A DNA stretch of 64,000 nt from Bradyrhizobium lupini (GCF_040939785.1 NZ_CP162553.1:3162001-3226000); one strand, 5' to 3'. Counted from the first letter of the stretch, positions 31,050 through 40,684 are shown. The notes: generated by a model from the sequence alone, not told the origin. Translations and numbers: made by a program.

Positions 31050-32861
31050 ATGACGACCGTCCCCATTTCCAACATCCGCAATTTCTCCATCGTCGCCCAT
31101 ATCGACCATGGCAAATCGACGCTGGCCGACCGCCTGATCCAGATGACCGGCGGCCTCACCGACCGGGAAATGGCGGGCAAGGAGCAGGTGCTCGATTCCA
31201 TGGACATCGAGCGCGAGCGCGGCATCACCATCAAGGCGCAGACGGTTCGCCTCGCCTACCGCGCCAAGGACGGCAAGGATTACATCTTCAACCTGATGGA
31301 TACGCCCGGCCATGTCGACTTCGCCTACGAAGTTTCGCGGTCGCTGGCGGCCTGCGAGGGTTCCCTGCTGGTGGTCGACGCCAGCCAGGGCGTCGAGGCG
31401 CAGACGCTCGCCAACGTCTACCACGCGCTCGATGCGGGGCATGAGATCGTTCCGGTCCTGAACAAGGTCGATCTTCCCGCCGCAGAGCCGGAGAAGGTCA
31501 AGCAACAGATCGAGGACGTCATCGGCATCGACGCGTCCGAGTCCGTGATGATCTCGGCCAAGACCGGTCTCGGCGTGCCCGACGTGCTGGAAGCGATCGT
31601 CACCCGCCTGCCGCCGCCGAAGGGCGACCGCGAAGCGACCCTGAAGGCGCTGCTGGTCGACAGCTGGTACGACGTCTATCTGGGCGTGGTGGTGCTGATC
31701 CGCGTCGTCGACGGCGTCATGAAGAAGGGCAGCCGGGTCCGCATGATGGGCACGGGCGCGGCCTATGACATCGAGCGCGTCGGCTTCTTTACCCCGAAGA
31801 TGACGCAGGTCGACGAGCTCGGCCCCGGCGAGATCGGCTTCATCACCGCCGCGATCAAGGAAGTGGCCGACACCCGTGTCGGCGATACCATCACCGACGA
31901 CAGGAAGCCGGTCACCGAGATGCTGGCGGGCTTCAAGCCGGCCATTCCCGTGGTGTTCTGCGGCCTGTTCCCCGCCGACGCCGACGACTTCGAGACCTTG
32001 CGCGCGGCGATGGGCAAGCTACGCCTCAACGATGCCAGCTTCTCCTACGAGATGGAGACCTCGGCCGCACTCGGCTTCGGCTTCCGCTGCGGCTTCCTCG
32101 GGCTGTTGCACCTGGAGATCATCCAGGAGCGTCTGTCGCGCGAATTCGATCTCAACCTGATCGCGACCGCGCCGAGCGTGATCTACAAGATGAGCCTGAC
32201 CGACGGACAGGAAATCTCGATTCACAATCCTGTCGACATGCCGGACGTGGTCAAGATCGCGGAGATCCAGGAGCCCTGGATCGAGGCCACGATCCTCACC
32301 CCCGACGAATATCTCGGCAGCGTGCTGAAGCTGTGCCAGGACCGCCGCGGATCGCAGAAGGAGCTGACCTATGTCGGCTCCCGCGCGATGGTGAAATACG
32401 ATCTGCCGCTCAACGAGGTCGTGTTCGACTTCTACGACCGCCTGAAGTCGGTCTCCAAGGGCTACGCCTCGTTCGACTATCATCTCACCGACTACAAGCC
32501 GGCCGATCTCGTCAAGATGCAGATCCTGGTCAACAACGAGCCGGTCGACGCACTCTCGATGCTGGTGCATCGCACCCGCGCCGAAGGCCGCGGCCGCGCC
32601 ATGGTCGAGAAGATGAAGGATTTGATCCCGCCGCACATGTTCCAGATCCCGATCCAGGCGGCGATCGGCGGCAAGGTGATCGCGCGCGAGACGGTGCGCG
32701 CGCTGCGCAAGGACGTCACCGCAAAGTGCTACGGCGGCGACATCACGCGTAAGCGCAAACTTCTGGAGAAGCAGAAGGAAGGCAAGAAGAAGATGCGGCA
32801 GTTCGGCAAGGTCGACATCCCGCAGGAAGCCTTCATCGCCGCGCTGAAGGTGGACAGCTGA
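31050..32861 (+). CDS. lepA: Elongation factor 4 (LepA)
   Basis: A 603-residue ribosomal GTPase that back-translocates or remodels stalled ribosomes. The G-domain motifs are [14 protein letters not shown] and NKVD, followed by domains II, III, V and the LepA-specific C-terminal domain ([24 protein letters not shown], residues about 550-575). Length is exactly typical. The ATG at 31050 gives the standard [18 protein letters not shown] longer frame upstream is not conserved. Confidence 0.96.
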   Translation: MTTVPISNIRNFSIVAHIDHGKSTLADRLIQMTGGLTDREMAGKEQVLDSMDIERERGITIKAQTVRLAYRAKDGKDYIFNLMDTPGHVDFAYEVSRSLAACEGSLLVVDASQGVEAQTLANVYHALDAGHEIVPVLNKVDLPAAEPEKVKQQIEDVIGIDASESVMISAKTGLGVPDVLEAIVTRLPPPKGDREATLKALLVDSWYDVYLGVVVLIRVVDGVMKKGSRVRMMGTGAAYDIERVGFFTPKMTQVDELGPGEIGFITAAIKEVADTRVGDTITDDRKPVTEMLAGFKPAIPVVFCGLFPADADDFETLRAAMGKLRLNDASFSYEMETSAALGFGFRCGFLGLLHLEIIQERLSREFDLNLIATAPSVIYKMSLTDGQEISIHNPVDMPDVVKIAEIQEPWIEATILTPDEYLGSVLKLCQDRRGSQKELTYVGSRAMVKYDLPLNEVVFDFYDRLKSVSKGYASFDYHLTDYKPADLVKMQILVNNEPVDALSMLVHRTRAEGRGRAMVEKMKDLIPPHMFQIPIQAAIGGKVIARETVRALRKDVTAKCYGGDITRKRKLLEKQKEGKKKMRQFGKVDIPQEAFIAALKVDS

Positions 32862-33027
32862 GGCGACGGCTTTAGGCCGCCGCGAGCGCGGCGAGACAGG
32901 TCCGGTCCGCGCTTTTCGGGACCGAAAACAAAAAACGCGAAAACAACCCCATGCACAGTAGCGAGGGGCTTGTTCGGATTGAACTTTTGATTTTCAGAAT
33001 TTCTTTGACTCGTCGGGCAAAACAGGG

Positions 33028-33044
33028 GCATGATGGCATCATGC
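33028..33044. other. Short perfect palindrome in convergent gap
   Basis: GCATGATG-G-CATCATGC, a 17-base palindrome with an 8-bp stem, lies in the 266-base gap between lepA and the SDR gene, whose 3' ends face each other. Upstream is TTTGACTCGTCGGGCAAAACA. The whole segment looks like a decayed dispersed repeat; no gene is evident here. Confidence 0.4.
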
Positions 33045-33127
33045 AGCACGTGGCAATGCCGTGCGCATGAGAGGCAGCATCGGCCTCCCGACGCTTTGGG
33101 AAGATGTGGGCTTCAGGCGAATTGCTT

Positions 33128-33901
33128 CTACGCCGGTGGAAGCATCACTCCCGTCAACTCGCCCAGCCTGTCCAGAAGCCGCTCCTGAAAATTGGGATCA
33201 ACTGCTTCGTGCGCCGGCTCTTGTTGCCGGAGGTCATGCCAGTAACGACCGCTGACCAGGGCGGCGGGATCATCGCTCACAGCGAGCCAGGTCTGCGTCC
33301 GTTGTCCGGTGGCCACGCCGACCGGCGCTCCGGCACCGCCCATTTTGGTGCGCGCCCAGCCGGGATCGACGGCGTTGCTCAGCACCTGCGGCCAACGCCG
33401 CGCCAAGGCAAAGGCCAGTGCGACCATGTGCAGTTTGCTCTCCGCGTACGCCTTGGCCGGATCCCAGGTTCGCCTCGTCCAGTCGAGATCGCTCAACGAT
33501 CCCTCTCCGCCGCGATGTAGTCCGCTGCTGAGATACACCAGCCGATCGGGGCGCTTCATCAGGGCGGTGAGCAAATAGGGCGCGAGCGTGTTGATTGCCA
33601 GGGTGGTGGCGTGGCCTTCGGGCGTCGGGCCGCGGCTGCGCTCGGTATAGACCCCGGCGTTGTGGATGACCGCGTCCATTCGTCCGATTGCGTTGACCTG
33701 ATCTGCCACGTGTCTCGTCTGGGCGGCGCTCTTGAGATCGCCGATCACGACCCGTGCGGAATGCGATTCAAGCTCGGAGATTGCGGTCGCACGTTCCGCT
33801 GATCGTGCGTGCAGGACGACCTGGTGGCCCTGTTCGAGCAGAGACTGGGCAGCTGCGCGGCCCAGACCGTCCGTGCTGCCGGTGATGAAGACGATTGCCA
33901 T
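33128..33901 (-). CDS. SDR family NAD(P)-dependent oxidoreductase
   Basis: A 257-residue short-chain dehydrogenase. The cofactor motif TGSTDGLGR (residues 7-15) replaces the usual TGxxxGxG. NAG in VIHNAGVY, the catalytic Ser in LVYLSSG and the Y-x-x-x-K in AYAESK are all present. The substrate is unknown. The ATG at 33901 gives MAIVFITGS; a longer Arg-rich extension upstream is unlikely. Confidence 0.88.
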   Translation of the reverse strand: MAIVFITGSTDGLGRAAAQSLLEQGHQVVLHARSAERATAISELESHSARVVIGDLKSAAQTRHVADQVNAIGRMDAVIHNAGVYTERSRGPTPEGHATTLAINTLAPYLLTALMKRPDRLVYLSSGLHRGGEGSLSDLDWTRRTWDPAKAYAESKLHMVALAFALARRWPQVLSNAVDPGWARTKMGGAGAPVGVATGQRTQTWLAVSDDPAALVSGRYWHDLRQQEPAHEAVDPNFQERLLDRLGELTGVMLPPA

Positions 33902-34067
33902 TGCCGCTCCTGTTCGATCCCCGCTTCGGCGCCTGCGTCGAAACCTCAAGGAGAATGCAACATGTTCGACTGATCATGCCGTGGCGCAAGGAGCGCCGAA
34001 CGAAGACATCACAACCGAACAATCTTCCGGGATGCGCATTAACATCCGATAAGTTGGGAATGACCGC

Positions 34068-34406
34068 ATGTCGAATTTCGTCATGCTGCTGGTCGAGGAC
34101 GACTCACTCCAGCGCGAAGTTCTGTCCGACCTTCTCAAGGACGAAGGGTTCGAAGTCGTCGAGTGCGCCACTGCGGAAGCCGCGGAGCTTATCGTGGCGT
34201 CGACGGGCACGGAGCTACGGGCGCTCATCACCGATCACAACCTCGCGGGGAGAATGACCGGGCTTGAGCTCGCAGAATACGCTCGCAGTGCTCATCCGGG
34301 GCTCAACATCGTGCTGATGTCCGGGACGGTGATGGCGCCGCTGCCGCCCAACACGACCTTTTTGCGCAAGCCGTTTGCGCCCGCCCATTTGCTGGCGGCC
34401 GTGTAG
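34068..34406 (+). CDS. Single-domain response regulator (CheY-like receiver)
   Basis: A 112-residue receiver without an output domain. The acidic pocket is EDD (10-12), the phosphoacceptor is Asp56 in LITDHNLAG, the Ser/Thr switch is in VLMSGT and the Lys is in LRKPFAP. It may act as a phosphate sink or protein-interaction relay. It lies among small stress-type genes. A near-match to the EcfG promoter (CGAAC, 16 bases, CATT) lies about 30 bases upstream, which is too weak to annotate. Confidence 0.85.
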   Translation: MSNFVMLLVEDDSLQREVLSDLLKDEGFEVVECATAEAAELIVASTGTELRALITDHNLAGRMTGLELAEYARSAHPGLNIVLMSGTVMAPLPPNTTFLRKPFAPAHLLAAV

Positions 34407-34426
34407 AACCAGGATGCTCTCGAAGG

Positions 34427-34636
34427 TCATCCGCCCGAATTTTCTGCGCCGACGGTGTTCTCGCTCTCCGGCACCGTTAGCCGGACGGAATGACCCTGCC
34501 GCATGGCGAGCGATGCCGCGGCCACAGCCGCCTCGAAAGCGGCTTCCTTGGTCTGGTAAGTGTTCCGGATTTCGCCATCGTGGTCGACGTGCCAGGCACC
34601 GTCCCTGCCAACAATATCATAGGCTGCGAGGCCCAT
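34427..34636 (-). CDS. Small DUF2188-like protein
   Basis: A 69-residue protein with GRDGAWHVDHDGEIRNTYQTKEAA, recalling DUF2188-type small domains that read W-x-V and E-A-A. The start at 34636 has a strong AGGAGGG about 7 bases upstream. It lies 14 bases after the 57-residue gene on the same strand, so the two probably share the EcfG-type promoter at 34848-34872. The function is unknown; stress induction is inferred from the promoter. Confidence 0.72.
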   Translation of the reverse strand: MGLAAYDIVGRDGAWHVDHDGEIRNTYQTKEAAFEAAVAAASLAMRQGHSVRLTVPESENTVGAENSGG

Positions 34637-34650
34637 AGTCTATCCCTCCT

Positions 34651-34824
34651 TCATGCGTCCGGTGTTGCCTTGGACGCCTGGGTGCTGCTCACCGGGTCCG
34701 ACGCCGGGAAACTGTCCTTCAAGCCCTTGTCCAGCTCGTCGTCCCTGGCCTTGTCGCGTCGGATGCCACGCTTGAGATCTTCCGCGTTCTTGTCCGGCGG
34801 TGCCGGATCGAATTTCTCGGTCAT
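34651..34824 (-). CDS. 57-residue charged microprotein with DSFPASDP motif
   Basis: The minus-strand frame from ATG 34824 to TGA 34651 encodes a very charged, Asp/Lys-rich peptide that ends with LDKGLKDSFPASDPVSST. The DSFPASDP motif occurs in small alphaproteobacterial proteins of unknown role (my recollection). AAGGAC lies 7 bases before the ATG. The gene is easily missed because longer spurious frames overlap it. It is first in a probable two-gene unit under an EcfG-type promoter. Confidence 0.75.
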   Translation of the reverse strand: MTEKFDPAPPDKNAEDLKRGIRRDKARDDELDKGLKDSFPASDPVSSTQASKATPDA

Positions 34825-34847
34825 GCAAGTGTCCTTTCGCTACCTCA

Positions 34848-34872
34848 AACGCCTTGAGCTCCTGACCGTTCC
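34848..34872 (-). promoter_or_regulatory. EcfG-type general stress promoter
   Basis: Minus strand: GGAAC (34872-34868), a 16-base spacer, then CGTT (34851-34848). This exactly matches the alphaproteobacterial EcfG consensus GGAAC-N16/17-CGTT. It lies 24 bases before the ATG of the 57-residue gene. Confidence 0.75.
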
Positions 34873-35015
34873 TTCAGAGGAACCAACGCTGTCCGGTTTG
34901 GTGTTGAATGGAAAACCAGAGGGCGCCCGCAGCGCGGGTCTCTTTCATTCAGGTTGCGCCTCCAGCTATAATGCATCCTGAGATAGTATACGCATCGTTC
35001 CATCAGGAGAATGCA

Positions 35016-35282
35016 ATGAAAGCGTCGGTTCTTGCGTTAGGGGGCTTGCTGATTTTGTCGATCACATCAGCGAACGCAGCACCCAAAGCCACTGTCGCCC
35101 CGACCACGGCGGCCAGTTCGGTCGCATGTTCCACCTCGGGTGGCGGCTTTGGGAGCTATCCGTCAGGCTGCCGAAACGGAGCTAACTTCAAGACCTACAA
35201 TGAATGCAAGGAATCAGGCGTCAAGCGCGGCTGGAGACACGAAGACATGGCGTGGTACTGCAGCGGTCTGGGACTGCAATAG
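35016..35282 (+). CDS. Small secreted hypothetical protein
   Basis: An 88-residue protein with a signal peptide (MKASVLALGGLLILSITSANA). The mature domain of about 66 residues has four cysteines (VACSTS, SGCRNG, NECKES, WYCSG), probably two disulfides. AGGAGAATGCA precedes the ATG at 35016. I do not recognise the family. The nearby genes are stress-type, but no EcfG-like promoter was found here. Confidence 0.75.
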   Translation: MKASVLALGGLLILSITSANAAPKATVAPTTAASSVACSTSGGGFGSYPSGCRNGANFKTYNECKESGVKRGWRHEDMAWYCSGLGLQ

Positions 35283-35325
35283 CGAGCGGTCTTTGTGCTT
35301 TTCACGCCGCGAACTGGAGTGGCCC

Positions 35326-35787
35326 ATGGAATGCACAATCCGTCCTGCACTTGAAGATGACGCCGCTCATATCAGCGCGGTCATCGTGCGTGCACTGCGG
35401 GAAACCAACGCGAAGGATTATCCGAACGAGGTCATCGAAAGGATCGTGCGCGGCTTCAGTCCGGACGCTGTGCGGCAGCTCATTGGGCAACGCACCGTTT
35501 TTGTCGCTACCATCCGCAGCCGCATCGTCGGGACCGCGAGCCTCGACGGGTCCGTCGTCCGCACTGTCTTCGTCGCTCCACACGTTCAGGCCCGCGGCAT
35601 CGGCAAGCTGCTGATGGCCGAGATCGAGCGTACCGCACGCGAGCGCAACATCCCTTCGCTGACCCTTTCTTCCTCAATCACCGCTGAAACCTTCTACGCC
35701 GGCCTTGGATTCAGGGCGGCGCGCGACAGCTATCATGGTGACGAACGCACGATCGTCATGGAGCGATTGCTCGATGGCAGCTCGTAA
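35326..35787 (+). CDS. GNAT family N-acetyltransferase
   Basis: A 153-residue acetyl-CoA-dependent acetyltransferase. The acetyl-CoA loop is HVQARGIGKLL (near residue 86), followed by EIERTARERN and the FYAGLGFR end motif typical of GNAT. The acceptor is unknown. The ATG at 35326 was chosen because MECTIRPALEDD starts the domain; the frame is open upstream across the preceding gene. It lies 43 bases after the secreted protein gene and could share its transcript. Confidence 0.85.
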   Translation: MECTIRPALEDDAAHISAVIVRALRETNAKDYPNEVIERIVRGFSPDAVRQLIGQRTVFVATIRSRIVGTASLDGSVVRTVFVAPHVQARGIGKLLMAEIERTARERNIPSLTLSSSITAETFYAGLGFRAARDSYHGDERTIVMERLLDGSS

Positions 35788-35823
35788 GATGGGCTTGGCG
35801 CTTGCGAAACCCATCGCCCCTCA

Positions 35824-35895
35824 TTGATCCTCCCCGCCAAATCCGCCACGATAGTGCCTCTCGCACTCGCGATGGAATGGAGCAAGGAAAGGCAA
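35824..35895 (+). promoter_or_regulatory. 72-nt leader, copy A (amidase)
   Basis: TTGATCCTCCCCGCCAAAT begins exactly 72 bases before the amidase ATG. Similar sequence at the same distance precedes the ATGs at 37633 and 39325. All copies end with GAATGG-G-GCRAGGAAA-type bases, including the ribosome-binding site. TTGATC could be a -35 box with a poor -10 (CACGAT) about 17 bases later; this is a guess. Confidence 0.6.
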
Positions 35896-37514
35896 ATGTC
35901 CGAGCTTCCTAGAGCTGGCCTGACTGAGCCGCCGGCGTCGACCATGCAGATGCTCGCGCACGCGCCCATGAGCGACGTCATCGATGCCTTGGCCGGCAGA
36001 CGGATCACCGCGAGAGCGCTGGCGGAATTCTATCTCGCGCGCATCGCGGCCTATGACCGCGACGGGCCTAAGCTCAACTCGGTCCGTGCACTCAATCCCG
36101 ATGCGCTCGCCGGCACGCTCGACGGCACGAGGCCGTCGGCCCAACGGCCGCTGGCGGGCGTCCCTATCCTACTCAAGGACAATATCGCGACCGGAGACGA
36201 ACAGCCGACCACGGCGGGCTCGCTGGCGCTGGAGGGCGCGCGCGCCAGGGATGATGCCACCATCGTCAAGCTGCTGCGGAGCGCCGGCGCGGTGATCCTG
36301 GGCAAGGCGAACCTGACGGAGTTTGCCAACATGCTCGCGATCGACATGCCCTCGGGCTATTCATCGCTGGGCGGGCAGGTGAAGAACCCCTACGCACCAG
36401 GGCTGATGGACGAGCACGGCATCCCGGTTCTGACCCCAGGGGGCTCAAGCTCGGGTTCGGCGGTCGCGGTGGCGGCCGGACAGTGCGCGGCCTCGATCGG
36501 TACCGAAACCTCGGGCTCGCTGCTGCACCCGCCAGCCTGAACGGCCTCGTCACCGTGAAACCGAGCGTCGGGCTGATCAGCCGCGCCGGCATCCTGCCGC
36601 TTGCGCACAGCCAGGACACCGCCGGTCCGATGACGCGCACGGTGCGCGATGCCGCGATGTTGCTGAATGTGCTGGCTGCCAAGGACCCGCTCGACCCAGC
36701 GACGCAAGAGCAGCGGCGGCCGACCGACTACACCGCCGGCCTCGTCGCCGACGCGATGAAGGGCGCGCGCATCGGCGTGCCGAGCGACCCCGCTGACCCG
36801 CTGAACGATTGCTATTACGGCAAGCTGCCGGCGAAGTCGGCCAAGCTGATGGCTGAGGTGATCAAGGTGCTGGAGGATCTCGGCGCCGTCATCGTGCGCG
36901 CCAGCATGCCCACACTTGGCTGGATCGGTGGGCCGGGCACGACCATGGCTGTGCTCAACCGCAATCCGCTCAGCGCCCACAAAGGCACGGTCGCAAGGCC
37001 GCCGGTCGTCTTTCTGTACGAGCTGAAGCACGATCTCAATCTCTACCTGAGGGATTGGGCGACCAACACTGACATCAAGACCATGGCCGACATCGTGGCC
37101 TTCAACGCAGCAAACGCCGACAATGCGCTGCGTTTCGGACAGGACCACTTCCTCGCCGCTGACTTGACCAGGGGCGATCTGAGCGAGCCCGAGTACAAGT
37201 CCGCACGTGCCATGGACCTGCTCTCCGCCAGGACGCGCGGCATGGACGCCTATATGAACCAGCACGAGCTCGACGCGGTGCTATTCCCCGGCGCCTATGG
37301 CGCCGCAATCGCCGCCAAGGCAGGTTATCCCAGCGTCATGGTGCCCGGCGGATTCGTCTCGGGGACAGACGACGGCAAAGACACGCCCGACTATCCGCTC
37401 GGCGTCACTTTCGCAGGGCGCGCCTGGAGCGAGCACAAGCTGCTGCGTCTGGCGTATGCCTTCGAGCAAGCAGCCAACGCACGCAGGCCGCCGTCGGGTC
37501 TGCCCGAGCTGTGA
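35896..37514 (+). pseudogene. Amidase signature family protein, frameshifted
   Basis: Amidase-signature hydrolase of about 538 residues, related to Asp/Glu-tRNA amidotransferase subunit A and other amidases. The catalytic Lys is in LLKDNIATGD, the cis-Ser in GGSSSGSAVA and the nucleophile Ser in GTETSGSLL. Immediately after that motif the frame stops (TGA at 36540); one base appears missing near 36527-36533. Restoring it gives PASLNGLVTVKPSVGL and continues to 37514. ATG at 35896 follows AAGGAAAGGCAA. The substrate is unknown. The gene shares its leader with the enzyme at 39325, so the two may be coregulated. Confidence 0.82.
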
Positions 37515-37560
37515 TGTCGCCCGTGTCAGCGCGAGCTGGCGAGACCGACGCTAGGACAGC

Positions 37561-37632
37561 TTGATCCTCCCCGCCGGATAGACCACGATTGCCTCCTTAC
37601 CGCTCACACCAGGAATGGGCGAGGAAACGCGC
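37561..37632 (+). promoter_or_regulatory. 72-nt leader, copy B (orphan)
   Basis: A close copy of leader C (39253-39324), including GAATGGGCGAGGAAACGCGC and the following ATGAACGCAACT. The reading frame after ATG 37633 diverges at once, giving 34 codons antisense to the 3' end of the TAXI gene. It looks like a leader whose own gene is missing. Confidence 0.6.
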
Positions 37633-37667
37633 ATGAACGCAACTCCCGGATACCAAAGCCGGTATCG

Positions 37668-39068
37668 CTACCGCCGCGCGGCGAGCACGTTCGAAGGAGG
37701 GGTTTGCAACGCTGCGCGCCTCTCGCTGAGGGCATGATCGAACAGTTCGAGCACCAGGCCGAAGGCTGCCAGCTCCTCTTCCTCGATGGCGCCGTCATCG
37801 TAGCAGCCAAGTGTTTCGACGATGATGGCGTCGACCTCCTGCTGCATGGCCAATAGCTCGTGGTCGAATTCCGCGGTGCGCACCTTGGAAACCAGCGCCA
37901 GAATTCTGTTGCGATGGCCAGTGTTCTCGTCGCGTTCATCCCGATTCAGATATTGTCGCAGCCAGGCGCCGGCCGAGCCAATGCCGGAGAGAAGCAGGAG
38001 CGCAAACCAGAAGTAGTCGCCATATCTGTCGAGGAAGGTGCGCTCGGTCCCGTCGATCACGGCCGCCGCTCCCCGATGAACCGGCAGCTCGGCTTCCTTC
38101 TCGGTGTCCGGCTTGGTGATTTGCGCAGCGCCAGGCACCTGCCTGGCAATCGCCTGCCGGAGGGCAAATTGCTGGCGGTAAAACGCTGACACTGTCGTTT
38201 CGGACAAGGCTTTCCGGGCGACGATCAAATGGCTGACACTGACGGTCTCCACCTTGTCATCGGGCCAGGCTGGATTCGCATTGAAAATGCTTGGCGGAAT
38301 TTCCTCCGATTCATAACGCGGATGCTTCAGGGCGATGGCTTCCGATGCGTCGATCGCGAGAAATTTCGGCTCGCCACGCGCCCGGGCGGTCGCGGCGACG
38401 GCGTCGGCAGTTATCTTGCTGTCGAGCGGACCGACAGCCATGAAGGCGTCGAGGCTCGGGTCACGCGCCAGCTCCTCGAGCTGGCCAGTGCCGAATTGAG
38501 TGACCGTGACCTTGTCCGGCTCCACACCGGCGGCGCTCAGGATGACTCTCAGCAACGCGGCGTTCGCCGGGGTCGCGCCGATCACCCCCACCCTGCGCCC
38601 TGCGAGATCGGCGACCTCCTTGATTTTGGGCGCCGGCTTTCGCTTGGAGCCCTTGCCCGCCGGTCCCGAAGAAGACCACAGCACGACGAAGTTCTTGCGC
38701 AAGATGACGACTGTTTGCGCGTCGGCCGGCATTTCCAGATCGCCGCGACCGACCGCAAGGTCGGCCTTGCCGGCACCGAGCAGAGCGAGAGCTTCGGCCG
38801 CTCCGGCGGTCGCGATCGGAGACAACCTCACCGTCCTGCTTTCGTTGGCAAAGGCCTCGGTCATCGCTTCGATCACCTTGTGATCGTTGCTTCCCGGCGG
38901 TCCGACGGCAATCCGAAGCGTTATCGGCCGCAGCGCGTAATACAACGTGCCCGCAGCGGCACCGAAAACGAGAAATCCGATGGCTAAAATCAGCAATAGG
39001 GTCTTCGTCTGTCTCCGCCCTCTGCGGGCTGCGTCACTGCGTTTCATCGGAGCATCAGACGAGGACAT
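37668..39068 (-). CDS. TAXI-family TRAP-type solute-binding protein, membrane-anchored
   Basis: A 466-residue protein. A single TM (about 20-45) is followed by a periplasmic TAXI domain (LRIAVGPPGSNDHKV, ADLAVGRGDL), a second TM (about 355-375) and a cytoplasmic helical tail. TAXI proteins bind small acids such as glutamate-like solutes for TRAP transporters. No TRAP permease gene lies nearby, so this membrane-anchored form may act in sensing rather than transport. The start at 39068 (MSSSDAPMKR) was preferred over an upstream frame that runs into leader C. The gene lies in reverse orientation between leaders B and C. Confidence 0.78.
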   Translation of the reverse strand: MSSSDAPMKRSDAARRGRRQTKTLLLILAIGFLVFGAAAGTLYYALRPITLRIAVGPPGSNDHKVIEAMTEAFANESRTVRLSPIATAGAAEALALLGAGKADLAVGRGDLEMPADAQTVVILRKNFVVLWSSSGPAGKGSKRKPAPKIKEVADLAGRRVGVIGATPANAALLRVILSAAGVEPDKVTVTQFGTGQLEELARDPSLDAFMAVGPLDSKITADAVAATARARGEPKFLAIDASEAIALKHPRYESEEIPPSIFNANPAWPDDKVETVSVSHLIVARKALSETTVSAFYRQQFALRQAIARQVPGAAQITKPDTEKEAELPVHRGAAAVIDGTERTFLDRYGDYFWFALLLLSGIGSAGAWLRQYLNRDERDENTGHRNRILALVSKVRTAEFDHELLAMQQEVDAIIVETLGCYDDGAIEEEELAAFGLVLELFDHALSERRAALQTPPSNVLAARR

Positions 39069-39252
39069 TTGCCGCTGCCGGTTGGAGGCCAAAATCGCTG
39101 CCTGTTTCGGAACAGTATCATGCTCTTCTGGAAAACGATAATGTCGGAGCAGCCCCAATAGTTTCTTGGCCCGGCGTGAGCCTTTCGAGCTTGCGCGATC
39201 ATCTCTGATTCCGCACTTCACGTGGCGATGGCCGGATTGACGCCACACCAAC

Positions 39253-39324
39253 TTGATCCCCCTCGCCAAATAGATCACCATCGTGCGATTGACCGCTCAC
39301 GGTAGAATGGGCGAGGAAACGCGC
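39253..39324 (+). promoter_or_regulatory. 72-nt leader, copy C (acyl-CoA dehydrogenase-like gene)
   Basis: TTGATCCCCCTCGCCAAATA to the ATG at 39325 spans 72 bases. It matches leader B over most positions and leader A more loosely. The last 20 bases (GAATGGGCGAGGAAACGCGC) and the first codons ATGAACGCAACT are shared with B. It is divergent from the TAXI gene. Confidence 0.6.
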
Positions 39325-40478
39325 ATGAACGCAACTTCCGGATTTGGCCTCGTCGAGCGGGCACGGACTATTGCGCCGCTGATCGCGCGCGAAGCCGACG
39401 AGATCGAGCGGACGCGGCGACTGACCGATCCCGTCGTCGGCGCGCTGATCGAGAACGGGCTCTATCGCGCGCTGCTGCCGCAGAGCCTTGGTGGCGCCGA
39501 AGCGCCGCCGGAAGCCTTCATGCAGATGCTGGAGGAGATCGCGAAAGCGGATGCCTCCACCGCCTGGTGCCTCGGCCAATGCACGGTCTGCGCCATGATC
39601 GCGGCCTCGCTCGACCACGACACCGCGCAGGAGATCTTCAACACGGCGCCGGGCATCCTCGCCTGGGGCGCGATCGCGCATGAGGCGCGGGCGGTCGAAG
39701 GCGGCTATCGCGTCACGGCGCGCTGGGATTTTGCCTCCGGCTCGCGGCAGGCGAACTGGCTCGGCGCGCATGTCCGCATCGTCGGAGCCGACGGCGCGCC
39801 GCGGAAAAATGCCGACGGCTCGGCGGAGGTGCGCACCATCCTGTTTCCGGTCGCGAGCGGCGTGCTGCACGACGTCTGGCAGGCGATCGGGCTCGCCGGC
39901 ACCGGCACCGATTCCTACGAGGTCGCCGACCTGTTCATCCCCGAGCGCTTCACCGCGTTTCGTGACGTGCCGTCCGCGCTACGCGAGCAGGGTCCTCTTT
40001 ACAGGATCGGCACCGGCTCGACGTTCAGCCTCGGCTTTGCCGCGGTGTCGCTCGGCGTGGCGCGCGCCACGCTGGATGCCGCGATCGCGCTGGCGCGCGG
40101 CAAGCATCAGTCGCTGGCGGCAAGCGCCATGCGCGACAACCAGGCGGTCCAGGGCCTGATCGGCCGCACCGAGGGCGACCTGGGGCCGCGCGCGCCTATC
40201 TCTATGCGACGGCAAGTGCGATGTGGCGCGATCTCTGTACGACCGGCGAATTCAGCGCGGCACATCGGGGCTCGGTTCGCCTCGCCGCGACCTGGACCAT
40301 CCACCAATCGGCCAAAGTGGTCGACACCGCCTATCACATGGCCGGCGCGACCGCCGTATTCCGCAGCAATCCGTTCGAGCGCCGCTTTCGCGACATGCAC
40401 GCCATCGCTCAGCAGATCCAGGCGCGCGACACGCATTACGAGGATGTCGGTAAGATGATCCTTTCAGGGGACCGCTGA
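39325..40478 (+). pseudogene. Acyl-CoA dehydrogenase-fold flavoenzyme (DszC/HsaA-like), frameshifted
   Basis: About 384 residues after repair. The N-terminal helical domain (LVERARTIAPLI), the middle beta-domain (GGYRVTARWDFASGSRQANW) and the C-terminal helical domain ending RFRDMHAIAQQIQARD match the two-component flavin monooxygenase branch (DszC, HsaA) of the acyl-CoA dehydrogenase fold. Such enzymes use reduced flavin and oxygen rather than acyl-CoA. Frame is lost at a GGGG run (40182-40185), where one base seems missing. The downstream frame restores AAYLYATASAMWRD-type sequence. No flavin reductase gene is nearby. It shares its leader with the amidase. Confidence 0.78.
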
Positions 40479-40684
40479 CGTCGAGCAGTTACGAAAGTGC
40501 ACGCACGCTGACCTATATTGAGTTGCCCTCCGGCGTCTTCGTCGCTGAACCTTCGTGAATTTTCTCCGACTAATTTCCATAGCTACAGGAACGACAGCTT
40601 TTCCGCTGTAACCGCGCCGACCACATGGAAGTGATGATTCCGAATTCTTCTTAGCGCGCTGGATTTGCACAAGAGAGGTCCGTT

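Noticed and set aside
34877..34903. Plus-strand EcfG promoter (GGAAC...GTT) before the secreted protein at 35016
   Set aside because: The spacer is 19 bases and lacks the C of CGTT, outside the accepted consensus.
37633..37737. 34-codon frame after leader B as a real small gene
   Set aside because: It is antisense to the conserved end of the TAXI gene and shares only the first codons with the gene at 39325, so it looks like a remnant.
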